Source of the DNA: Chlorobium sp. | GTDB lineage: Bacteria > Bacteroidota > Chlorobiia > Chlorobiales > Chlorobiaceae | Length of the DNA stretch: 25,471 nucleotides | Assembly: GCA_028280025.1 (NCBI GenBank) | Contig: JANQMO010000058.1 | Location: 1-25,471 of the forward strand | Reading direction: 5' to 3' | Shown here: positions 1 through 7,609 of the stretch, one piece after another | How positions within the stretch are numbered: the first letter of the stretch is position 1 | Layout of the letters: each line of letters starts with the position of its first letter | Position numbers and translations under genes: made by a program | The notes under the pieces: model-generated | The model's database searches: none | The model's input: only the letters and a program-made list of their open reading frames with translations | Told to the model about the DNA's origin: nothing

Positions 1-90
1 CTTGCACGCATGACTCGGGGACAGTGTGGGTCGCTACTCCTTCACTGGAGGGACTTGCACCCTTTATCTCCTGCCGGTCTCCCGGCGCAC
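1..90 (-). mobile_element. 5' end of a group II intron (runs off the left edge)
   Basis: Read on the minus strand from position 90, the sequence opens with GTGCGCC, matching the GUGYG 5' end of bacterial group II introns. A GC-rich hairpin follows (gccgg/ccggc, 73-86), then the phrase GGGTGCAAGTCCC (about 64-52), a second hairpin (ctcc/ggag, 37-50), and later GAGTCATGCG, all typical of intron domain I. The intron body and its reverse transcriptase would lie outside the window to the left. It interrupts a 7-nt repeat run just downstream of the ABC permease gene, so no protein is broken. The assignment rests on recognising the domain I pattern; I cannot fold the RNA or see the 3' end. Confidence 0.68.
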
Positions 91-92
91 CC

Positions 93-134
93 TAATACCT
101 ATTCACTATTCACCAATCACTATTTCCCCCTCAC
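93..134 (-). repeat. Degenerate 7-nt repeat array at the permease stop codon
   Basis: On the minus strand six heptads follow one another: GTGAGGG, GGAAATA, GTGATTG, GTGAATA, GTGAATA, GGTATTA. The first supplies the TGA stop of the permease gene (133-131). The group II intron begins two bases after the last. The same heptad style (GTRANNR) is found around the cobU-cobT gap at 16341-16467, so this is a repeat family rather than a chance run. Confidence 0.6.
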
Positions 135-2494
135 TCCCTCGTCTTCAGCACCGCAATCAGATCAAGCCGGTTCAAGCGGTAATGCACCATAAGCCCCGAC
201 ACACTTGCTGTGATGACGATTACCGAAAACGCAAAGACAAAATTAAACGTGCTGAAAACCACAGGCATCCTGTATAGCTCGGAACTCAACCCGAGCGCCA
301 GCAATATGGAAAGCCCGATACCGATGACAAAACCCACGGGAATGGCTACGGCAGTCAGGAAAGCCTGCTCTCCAAGGAGGATAACCGCTATTTCATGCCT
401 TGTCAGCCCGAGAACACGCAGGCTGGAGAGTTCCCTTGCCCTCTCCGAGAGATTGATCCTTGCTCCGTTATAGACGACTGCAAAAGCAAGAATACCTGCA
501 AATGTCGTCAGGATAACGGTCGACGTCATCATACTCTGCGCAATCAGTTCTTCAAAGCTTTCCTGCATGGCCTTGAGCATCGAAGTGCCGGCCACCCCCG
601 GCATTTCCTTGAAATCGGCAAAAAGCCTGTCGGCCTCGTCGCTGTCAATTCTGAGGTATGCCGCATTGACAATTCCGGCTTCACCGGTAAGCCGGTCGAG
701 ATTGTCTATCTTCATGTAAGCCGACAACCCGAGCAGTTCATCGATCGTACCGCCCAGAGGAACGTTTACGGTTCGCCTTTTTCCCTGGAGAAACTCAACG
801 GCAAGGGTGTCGCCGGGCGTCACACCGAGAATATCGGCAAGGCTCGTTGTCAGGAGGAGGCCGTTTTCCGGCAGCCGTATCCGGCGATTATGAGCATCGA
901 CCAGCCGTTTCAATCCTTCAGTGGATTCGAGGCCGGTTATCGATTGCCGTCGTGAACGGTGCTGATAACGTAATCGTACCGGCTCTTCGCGGTACAGTTC
1001 CTGTTCAAGCACACCATGCATCGACAGCAGTTCATGGCGCACCGAACGTGGTCTTGGTTCATTGAAAATCACCGTCAGGTCCTCCCGGTGTTTCTCGTTG
1101 AACTCGACCAGAATGATATGGTTGACAGCGTCATAACTGTAACGCCCGGAAATAAGAATCGCAACGGCAAAGGCGATCATGAGCACCGAAAGCGCAGCTT
1201 TCCAGCGCCGTCTTTCCAGATTCCTGACGATTATGCGTATCGAAACAGGTATTTTTTTCTGAAACTTGCGGCGGTCGAGAAATCCCGGCTTGTACACGAC
1301 GGGCGCTTCCGGCCGCATTGCCTCGGCGGGAGGAAGTGAAACCGCCTGCCGCACAGCACTGAGAGCACCGAAAAGTGCGGCTCCGGTGCTGAGCAGAACC
1401 GACAGGGCGACTTCCTCAAAACGGAAAAAATAGGTCAACTCCGCAAAATTGTAGAAACCCTCATAGACCCTTGTGAGTCCAAGGCCCAGCCATGCGCCGA
1501 CAACCGTACCGAATACCGCACCGAAAGCAACGGGCACCATTGCAAAACCAAGATAGTGCAATCCGACCTCCTCATTGGAATATCCCATTGCTTTCATTAC
1601 CGCGATCTGGTCCCGCTGGGTACTTACAAGCCTTTTAAGGACAATATTGAGCAGGAATACGGCAACACCGAGAAAGATTGCCGGCAGTACGGTAATCTGT
1701 ATGCCAACCTGTTTGATCTCGTCCGTTATGAAGCGGTCCGACAACTGTTCACTCCGTCCGTATGCCCCGAGCGACCCGTAACGGCGAAACATATCGTCGA
1801 GCCGCAGGATGACATCTTTTTCAGAAGCACCATGAGCCAGGGTGAGCGACAGATCGTTGAACGCGCTTGTCATATTGAGCGCCGACTCAAGAGCGTCGCG
1901 ACTCATCCAGAATACCCCGAAACGCCGATTGTCCGGGAAAAAAGCCCCGGGCTGAACCTCGTAGATGTACTCCGGCGACAAGCCCTTGCCGACAATTCGC
2001 AGTTCTTTCCATCTGCCGTTGATGACCGCACCGACGCGGTCACCTATATCGAGGCCGTTTGCCTCCATAAACGTCTCGCTCGCGATAACCTCTTCGGGAT
2101 GGCCTGCCTCGATATAGCGTCCTTCCCGAAGGAAAACATCATTGAGCACGGGTATTTTTTTGTCCGGCATAGACACCAGCCTGCCGCTTGCCGGTTCGTC
2201 GAGACCCGGCACATCGAGGGTGACATCGGCAATAATTCGAGACCTCACAGCGGCAACTCCCGGAATATCCCTCACACGCTCAATCATTGCCTGCGGTGCA
2301 CGTTTTGCCTGCATGAAAACATCGGCAAAACGGTAGTCGCTGTAATAGCGTACCTTGGTAGCTTTCAACGAGTACTCCACACTGCTCATGGAAACGAACA
2401 CAGAAATACCACAGGCAACAACCGCCGCAACAGCCAGCATCTGGCCTTTCATGCGAGTCAGTTCACGCAGCAGTTTCCGATTGAGTTTTTTCAT
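131..2494 (-). CDS. ABC transporter permease, two FtsX domains (MacB/LolC type)
   Basis: Inner-membrane permease of 787 residues. The N-terminus (MKKLNRKLLRELTRMKGQ) is a cytoplasmic basic segment followed by a membrane helix at about 18-38, then a long periplasmic region of MacB core type. A first FtsX helix bundle covers about 265-385, and after a short linker the pattern repeats: a helix at about 441-460, a second periplasmic region, and a final FtsX bundle at about 655-780. One chain with two FtsX units can supply the whole membrane part of the exporter. It is encoded 6 nt downstream of the ATPase gene, so the two form one transporter. Substrate cannot be told; related systems export lipoproteins, lipids, peptides or drugs. 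No membrane-fusion protein gene is adjacent. The stop codon lies within a heptad repeat array. Confidence 0.88.
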   Translation of the reverse strand: MKKLNRKLLRELTRMKGQMLAVAAVVACGISVFVSMSSVEYSLKATKVRYYSDYRFADVFMQAKRAPQAMIERVRDIPGVAAVRSRIIADVTLDVPGLDEPASGRLVSMPDKKIPVLNDVFLREGRYIEAGHPEEVIASETFMEANGLDIGDRVGAVINGRWKELRIVGKGLSPEYIYEVQPGAFFPDNRRFGVFWMSRDALESALNMTSAFNDLSLTLAHGASEKDVILRLDDMFRRYGSLGAYGRSEQLSDRFITDEIKQVGIQITVLPAIFLGVAVFLLNIVLKRLVSTQRDQIAVMKAMGYSNEEVGLHYLGFAMVPVAFGAVFGTVVGAWLGLGLTRVYEGFYNFAELTYFFRFEEVALSVLLSTGAALFGALSAVRQAVSLPPAEAMRPEAPVVYKPGFLDRRKFQKKIPVSIRIIVRNLERRRWKAALSVLMIAFAVAILISGRYSYDAVNHIILVEFNEKHREDLTVIFNEPRPRSVRHELLSMHGVLEQELYREEPVRLRYQHRSRRQSITGLESTEGLKRLVDAHNRRIRLPENGLLLTTSLADILGVTPGDTLAVEFLQGKRRTVNVPLGGTIDELLGLSAYMKIDNLDRLTGEAGIVNAAYLRIDSDEADRLFADFKEMPGVAGTSMLKAMQESFEELIAQSMMTSTVILTTFAGILAFAVVYNGARINLSERARELSSLRVLGLTRHEIAVILLGEQAFLTAVAIPVGFVIGIGLSILLALGLSSELYRMPVVFSTFNFVFAFSVIVITASVSGLMVHYRLNRLDLIAVLKTRE

Positions 2495-2500
2495 TGCCTC

Positions 2501-3208
2501 CTACCAGCTCAGTTCAGAAGGAGAAACCTTGCGGTCGTTCTTTTCGATCTCGGTGATCTCGCCGCTTCGCATATGGATAACCCTGTCAGCCATTGCGGCA
2601 ATGGAAACATTGTGCGTAATGACAAGCGTCGTCGTACCCAGTTCCAGGTTAACCTTCCGTATCACTTCCAGGACCAGCTTTCCCGTCTTGTAGTCAAGGG
2701 CTCCTGTAGGTTCGTCGCAAAGCAGCAGTTCAGGACGTTTCGCGACCGCCCGAGCTATCGCAACGCGCTGCTGTTCACCTCCCGAAAGCTGTGCAGGAAA
2801 ATGACTCATGCGATCAGAAAGGCTGACAAGTTGCAGCGCTTCTTCGGCAGCCATCGGCTTGTTGGATATTTCGGTCACGAGCTGAACATTTTCCAGGGCC
2901 GTCAAGCTCGGGATCAGGTTGTAGAACTGGAAAACAAAACCTATGGACTCCCTCCTGTACAGTGTAAGATCATCCTCTGCCGCAGCGGTCATCTCTTTGC
3001 CGCGAAAATAAAGCTTTCCTTTTGTAGGGACATCGAGACCGCCGATAATATTCAGCAGCGTCGACTTTCCACTTCCCGACGTTCCGAGCAGCACGACAAG
3101 CTCACCCGAGTAAAAGTCCGCCGAGACATGCTTAAGCGCCTCGACTTTCACTTCTCCCATCGTGTATATTTTGCTTATCGAGTCCACTCGAAGCACCACA
3201 TCACCCAT
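2501..3208 (-). CDS. ABC transporter ATP-binding protein (LolD/MacB family)
   Basis: Cytoplasmic ATPase of 235 residues that powers the permease encoded next to it. All motifs are intact: Walker A GTSGSGKST at 42-50, Q-loop Gln94 (FQFYNLIP), signature LSGGEQQ at 141-147, Walker B LLLCDEP at 161-167, and switch histidine His199 in VITHN. The EPTGALD phrase and FQFYNLIPSLTALENV are typical of the LolD/MacB subfamily. The ATG at 3208 is preceded by a strong ribosome binding site (AAGGAGG, about 11 nt upstream), which is better than most in this window and settles the start. It is the first gene of a two-gene operon. An inverted repeat lies 50-84 nt upstream of the start. Confidence 0.93.
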   Translation of the reverse strand: MGDVVLRVDSISKIYTMGEVKVEALKHVSADFYSGELVVLLGTSGSGKSTLLNIIGGLDVPTKGKLYFRGKEMTAAAEDDLTLYRRESIGFVFQFYNLIPSLTALENVQLVTEISNKPMAAEEALQLVSLSDRMSHFPAQLSGGEQQRVAIARAVAKRPELLLCDEPTGALDYKTGKLVLEVIRKVNLELGTTTLVITHNVSIAAMADRVIHMRSGEITEIEKNDRKVSPSELSW

Positions 3209-3257
3209 AACGCCAAGCCCCTCCTTGCACTAAAAATAAGAGTCTTTTTTCAAGATA

Positions 3258-3292
3258 TTCCCGGATATCACCATACGAGCCCGTACCGGGAA
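3258..3292. promoter_or_regulatory. 7-bp inverted repeat upstream of the ABC operon
   Basis: ttcccgg (3258-3264) and ccgggaa (3286-3292) are perfect complements separated by 21 nt. They lie 50-84 nt upstream of the ATPase start, where an operator or leader hairpin could act. No T-run follows on the minus strand, so it is not a terminator for that strand. The 418-nt gap 3209-3626 separates the divergent ABC and sensor-kinase genes; apart from this repeat and one weak small ORF I see nothing clear in it. Confidence 0.3.
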
Positions 3293-3301
3293 CATTATCA
3301 G

Positions 3302-3490
3302 ATGCAGCCCATGACCGGCCAGCATCATTATATAAACCTGGATGCCAAAAGCAAAGAAATTATGCTCAACCTCCTTTCCGGCGAGTTAAAAACCGCCAAG
3401 ATGCAACTTATTAATAAACAGCAAGTTACCTTCGGCCGGGATTCCTGCTGTTTGATTGCCTCCGCAACGCAAACAAAAGCGGTCACCTGA
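3302..3490 (+). CDS. Possible small protein (62 aa), unassigned
   Basis: An open frame from ATG 3302 to TGA 3490 lies in the gap between the divergent ABC operon and the sensor kinase, beginning MQPMTGQHHYINLDAKSKE. It has no signal peptide, membrane helix or recognisable motif, apart from a Cys-Cys pair near residue 45. The frame continues upstream as the open antisense of the ABC genes, so openness alone means little. There is no good ribosome binding site. I list it because it would otherwise be missed; it may well be chance. Confidence 0.18.
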   Translation: MQPMTGQHHYINLDAKSKEIMLNLLSGELKTAKMQLINKQQVTFGRDSCCLIASATQTKAVT

Positions 3491-3626
3491 AAATACAACG
3501 CCGATTTCCACAAAACCGCCTGGGCAAAGATTCAGCAGCAAAGAGCAAAGTTCATCGCCTTGGTTTTCCTTCGGTAAAATGGTATTTAATGGAAAATAAA
3601 AGAACCAATGGCCTACCCCTAAAGCC

Positions 3627-6600
3627 ATGAACACCATTCTGCCAAAGGAGCTGAAACGCCCCAGAGTACTGCTTCAGTCGGCTCTCATTTTTCTCCCCAT
3701 AATGGCCGTGATAGTATTGATGAGCTTCTACATTTACAGGAGCGATCTATTACGCAACATGAAAGAAATAAGAGAGTCCACGCAAAAAACCATGCTGGAC
3801 AAGCAGCAATGCCTGGTCAAGAAGATTGAAGACACTATCCAGGACCTGCATTTTATCGCATCCCTCCCCGAAGCTCCCGATGCTCTCGAAAATCCCCGCG
3901 GAACCGCTGCAGAAAGAACAAAAGAAACCCTCATATCGCTCAGTAATGCAAAAACCGTCTATGATCAGCTCCGTTATCTCGATACCAGTGGAAAAGAGGT
4001 GCTTCGTATCAATTATGACCCGTTAAAAGGGGCCTATACGGTAGAGGAATCACAACTTCAGGAAAAAAAACATCGATATTATTTTACGGCAGCCCGGCAG
4101 TTGGAAACCAGCGATGTGTATATATCTCCCTTCGACCTGAATATCGAGCATCGAGAAATCGAGTGGCCGCATAAACCGACTCTTCGTTTTGCCAGATCGG
4201 TCTTTGACCGCCATGGAGAGAAAGGCGGCATTGCCGTCATCAACCTCCTGGGCAAGCCGCTTGTCGACGCCCTTGGGTTTCAAGACACCGTCCGGCATGA
4301 GAAACTGATGCTGCTGAATGATGAAGGGTTTTATCTGACCGGTGCTCCGGACAACAACAATTGGGGCTTCATGTTCCCCGGGACAGAAAAGGCCACCACC
4401 TTTGCTGCACATTTCTCCGATGAATGGACACGCATCAGGGATGCTGCTGAAGGCCAGTTTCGCACGAAAAGCGGGCTTTTCACGTTCAAAAGGATTTATC
4501 TCTTACCGGAAAGCACATCCAACCGTTCGGATGATTTCTACTGGCACATGATTTCCTTTGTTCCGGAAAACAGGCTGAAGACAATTGCTCCTGCAAAACT
4601 CGACTATATAACATTTACCCTTTTTACCGGCCTGATCCTTTTCGCGGGAACCCTGGCGCTGACCATAAGAATCGAGCACAGCAACCAGTCACGCAAAGAC
4701 ATTGAAAAACTGGCAGCAGAAATACAAGCCTTCTACGAACACTCCCCTACACTGATCACCATCTGTTCACCCGACGGCAAATACCTGATGACCAACAAGG
4801 CAACAGCTGAATTTCTCGGAATGCCCGCAGAAAAAATCATCGGAAGAAATTTTGCCGATTTACTGCCTCCCGAACTCGTTAAGGTACTTCTGGAACGAAC
4901 AGGAAAAGTCGTTGCGACAAATACTCCGCTCACAGTAAAAGATCATATCAAAATAAACAACCATGAGCGGTACTTTCACAGCGTCATCTTTCCTATCCGC
5001 TCCGAAAACGGCAGCCCATCGGTGCTTGGGGTATCGAGTGTCGATATCACCGACCAAATCCTTTACCAGAAAGTCCTGAAAGACAACGAGATCCGTTTCC
5101 GGTCTCTTTTCGAAGGATCTCCCGATGCCATTTTTCTTGCTGATGCATCAAGCGGCATCATCACACGGGCAAACGAGAAAGCATCGACACTGACCGGCCT
5201 GACCAGGGATGAACTGGCCGGAAAACACCTCACCTCGCTACACCCTGAAGACCAGCAGGAAATCGTCGCAGAATCTTTCAGGAAAAACGAAACGGAAGCC
5301 CGGAAATCTGTAACAAGCCTGCCGATGGAATCTTTCGTTCAGCACAAAGACGGCAGAAAAATACCCGTCGAGATCATCAGTCACAAAATGAGGCTCGACA
5401 ACAGGGACATCATATACAATATTTTCCGTGATATTTCCATCCGAAAAAAGACAGAATCAGAACTGCAGGAAAAAACCATCGTGCTGAAAACTGTCACAGA
5501 ATCGGTTCCCGCCTATATCTACATGAAAAACAGGGACTTTCGCTATACCTTTATCAACCGTTATGGACGCGAACAGCACGACCGTCTTTCGCCTGAACAG
5601 TTGACGGGAAAAACCGACTACGACATCTTTCCCGAAACAACAGCAAACCATTACCGCTCTGCAGACAAAACGGTTATGGAAACCGGACAACCACTCGTGA
5701 ACATGGAAGAAGAGGTTGTTCTACCGGACGGCACGTGTATCCCTGTTCTCACCAATAAGTTTCCCCTTTTCAACAAACAGGGAGAGATCGAAGGCATTAT
5801 CGGCATCTCAATGGACCGCTCGGAACAGAAAACAGCGGAAGAACGAAACAGAAAACTCGAAGATCAGCTTCGCAGCAGCCAGAAGCTCGAAACCCTCGGA
5901 ACACTTTCAGGCGGTATCGCCCACGATTTCAACAACATCCTGACCCCGATCATCGGATTTACCGAAATAGCGATCGATACCCTGCCTCCGGAAAGTGACA
6001 CCCTTCAGGACTTACAAGCCATTCTGAAAGCCGCAAAGCGTGCAAAAAAACTCGTCCAGCAGATACTGACCTTCAGCAGGCAGGAGCCGCAAAACCTCTT
6101 GCCGCAACAACTGCAGCCCCTTGTCAGAGAATCCATGGATTTCCTGAGACACTCCATTCCCTCCACTGTCAGGACCGAGCAAATCATCGAAGATTTCGAC
6201 GATACGGTCATGTGCGATGCATCCCAGGTCCAGCAGATTGTCATGAACCTCTGCACCAATGCCTGGCAGTCAATGGAAACAGAACCAAAAACACTCACTG
6301 TTGAGCTCAGAAAAATAACCATTGGCAGCTTCATGGCCGCCAGTTACAAAAATCTCAGAGAACACCAGTCATATGCAAGGATCACGGTTCATGATACCGG
6401 CAAAGGCATGGAAAAGGAAGAAATCGACAGAATGTTCGATCCATTCTATACAACCAAGGAGGTTGGCAAAGGAACAGGACTGGGGCTTTCGGTCGTCTAT
6501 GGAATAGTTCGGGGACACAATGGTGAGATAACAGTTGAAAGTACGAAAGGCAAAGGAACCTCGATTTCAGTTTTTCTCCCCCTGATGACAAAACAACAAC

Positions 6601-6641
6601 AGCAAAAAAACGATAGCGATGAAAAAGATTCTGGTCATTGA
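3627..6641 (+). CDS. Membrane sensor histidine kinase with periplasmic sensor and three PAS domains
   Basis: A 1004-residue kinase. Helix 1 (about 14-36) and helix 2 (about 327-349) bracket a 290-residue periplasmic sensor of Cache-like size. Three PAS domains follow in the cytoplasm at about 366-485, 490-610 and 618-740. The HisKA box GGIAHDFNN contains the phosphorylated His766. The ATPase domain shows the N box (QIVMNLCTNAWQSM, about 870-883), the G1 box DTGKGM (about 922) and the G2 box GKGTGLGLS, so it should be active. The H-box followed by DFNN is common in kinases paired with lone receivers. The stop lies 23 nt inside the downstream receiver gene, so the two are translationally coupled. 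The signal sensed is unknown; repeated PAS domains suggest redox, light or small-ligand input. The ATG at 3627 has no clear ribosome binding site. Confidence 0.9.
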   Translation: MNTILPKELKRPRVLLQSALIFLPIMAVIVLMSFYIYRSDLLRNMKEIRESTQKTMLDKQQCLVKKIEDTIQDLHFIASLPEAPDALENPRGTAAERTKETLISLSNAKTVYDQLRYLDTSGKEVLRINYDPLKGAYTVEESQLQEKKHRYYFTAARQLETSDVYISPFDLNIEHREIEWPHKPTLRFARSVFDRHGEKGGIAVINLLGKPLVDALGFQDTVRHEKLMLLNDEGFYLTGAPDNNNWGFMFPGTEKATTFAAHFSDEWTRIRDAAEGQFRTKSGLFTFKRIYLLPESTSNRSDDFYWHMISFVPENRLKTIAPAKLDYITFTLFTGLILFAGTLALTIRIEHSNQSRKDIEKLAAEIQAFYEHSPTLITICSPDGKYLMTNKATAEFLGMPAEKIIGRNFADLLPPELVKVLLERTGKVVATNTPLTVKDHIKINNHERYFHSVIFPIRSENGSPSVLGVSSVDITDQILYQKVLKDNEIRFRSLFEGSPDAIFLADASSGIITRANEKASTLTGLTRDELAGKHLTSLHPEDQQEIVAESFRKNETEARKSVTSLPMESFVQHKDGRKIPVEIISHKMRLDNRDIIYNIFRDISIRKKTESELQEKTIVLKTVTESVPAYIYMKNRDFRYTFINRYGREQHDRLSPEQLTGKTDYDIFPETTANHYRSADKTVMETGQPLVNMEEEVVLPDGTCIPVLTNKFPLFNKQGEIEGIIGISMDRSEQKTAEERNRKLEDQLRSSQKLETLGTLSGGIAHDFNNILTPIIGFTEIAIDTLPPESDTLQDLQAILKAAKRAKKLVQQILTFSRQEPQNLLPQQLQPLVRESMDFLRHSIPSTVRTEQIIEDFDDTVMCDASQVQQIVMNLCTNAWQSMETEPKTLTVELRKITIGSFMAASYKNLREHQSYARITVHDTGKGMEKEEIDRMFDPFYTTKEVGKGTGLGLSVVYGIVRGHNGEITVESTKGKGTSISVFLPLMTKQQQQKNDSDEKDSGH

Positions 6642-6987
6642 CGATGAGCCCGATATCCTCAAGCTGATCAGCAAAGTCCTCGAAAAGGCAGGATACAAGG
6701 TGATGACTGCAGAAAACGGCAGGCTTGCTGACAAACTATTCAATGAATACCTGTTCGATCTTGTCATCACCGACATTGTTATGCCGCAGAAAGAGGGGCT
6801 GGAAATCATTCTTCAGCTCAGGGAAAACAGCCCCGATACCAAAATCCTCGCCATATCAGGCGGCGGTAAAATCGAACCTGCCGAATACCTTGATGCCGCC
6901 CGGTCGGCAGGCGCACACGCGATTGTGAAGAAACCATTCGAAATAAGTCACTTTCTGAACAAAGTCGAACAGCTGCTGAACTCATGA
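6619..6987 (+). CDS. Single-domain response regulator (CheY-like receiver)
   Basis: A 122-residue receiver with no output domain. The acidic pocket Asp8-Asp9, phosphoacceptor Asp52 (VITDIVMPQ), Ser80 (LAIS) and Lys105 (VKKPFE) are all present, so it should accept phosphate. It overlaps the kinase gene by 23 nt and is presumably its direct partner. Without a DNA-binding or enzymatic domain it must act through protein contact or pass phosphate on in a relay whose later members are elsewhere in the genome. Confidence 0.92.
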   Translation: MKKILVIDDEPDILKLISKVLEKAGYKVMTAENGRLADKLFNEYLFDLVITDIVMPQKEGLEIILQLRENSPDTKILAISGGGKIEPAEYLDAARSAGAHAIVKKPFEISHFLNKVEQLLNS

Positions 6988-7048
6988 CGGGCACAGGGAC
7001 TTTTCTTGCAACTGACGGAAAGGTACAGGACACTTTCGGGCGCCGCTT

Positions 7049-7214
7049 AACGAAGCAATTGAAGCGCAGCATAAATACATCGAGTTGCACGCACATCCAT
7101 CAGCTTGTTCCGCACCTTGGCCTCTTGGTCGGGCGGGCAAAAGCCTGCGTACCGAATGCCTGCCTGACAAGAGGCTATCTGCAGCATGGAACGAACAGCG
7201 CAACGCTTTACGTT
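7049..7214 (+). ncRNA. Candidate structured RNA (nested inverted repeats)
   Basis: The 280-nt gap after the receiver gene holds an 18-bp stem (7120-7138 with 7158-7175; one bulged G at 7128, two G-U pairs) closing a 19-nt loop. Weaker helices nest around it in order: gttcc 7107-7111 with ggaac 7188-7192, gct 7103-7105 with agc 7197-7199, gttgc 7084-7088 with gcaac 7200-7204, and aacgaagc 7049-7056 with gctttacgtt 7205-7214 (2-nt bulge). The set gives one long irregular hairpin of about 166 nt, similar in outline to 6S RNA, but I recognise no family sequence motif. Strand is not fixed by symmetry. It could instead be a leader of the downstream genes or a dead mobile element. Confidence 0.33.
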
Positions 7215-7267
7215 ATCACAACAAGCACAACAGACAGCTTAGCCTGGCTTGTAATAAAAATGCTGCG

Positions 7268-7609
7268 ATGAACATTGACGCATTCTATACATGGTTCATG
7301 GGGCTGGGAGCCGAATACGGTGTCAATCCCCTTGTTTTCGGCGCTATCTACGTCGGAGCCATTCCTTTTTTCACGATCAGCCTCGCATGGCTTGTGAGGA
7401 ACCTCAGGCAGAAAAAATCAGCGGTCCTGCCTGCCCTCCTGACAGGCTTTTTCTTCATTTCAGCCTATCTCTATCTTATTATCGCAGGAAAAAACGTACC
7501 GTTCTGGGTCTATCTGTTCATTGCCCTTCTTGTAGGATTCGGTGCATGGTCGACGATCAGAAAAATCGGAAGAGAAGTAGCAAACAAAGGGGAAGCTGAT
7601 GAACCATGA
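7268..7609 (+). CDS. Small integral membrane protein, unassigned (113 aa)
   Basis: I do not recognise a named family. From the ATG at 7268 (MNIDAFYTWFMGLGAEYG) the protein has three to four hydrophobic helices: about 22-42, 52-74 and 80-97, ending in a basic cytoplasmic tail. A longer reading from 7085 adds about 61 residues of non-protein-like sequence and crosses the inverted-repeat region, so I reject it. The last 11 nt overlap the start of the reductase gene (ATG 7599), which argues for translational coupling and a shared job. A membrane protein beside a MerA-like reductase could anchor it or handle its substrate, but this is inference. Confidence 0.75.
   Translation: MNIDAFYTWFMGLGAEYGVNPLVFGAIYVGAIPFFTISLAWLVRNLRQKKSAVLPALLTGFFFISAYLYLIIAGKNVPFWVYLFIALLVGFGAWSTIRKIGREVANKGEADEP

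Noticed and set aside
1556..3490. 644-residue plus-strand open frame opposite the ABC genes
   Set aside because: It is the antisense of the permease and ATPase, rich in His, Arg and Cys with no domain; only its last 62 codons lie outside those genes.
7085..7267. 61-residue N-terminal extension of the small membrane protein
   Set aside because: Composition is not protein-like and it crosses the strong inverted repeat; the ATG at 7268 starts the hydrophobic protein directly.
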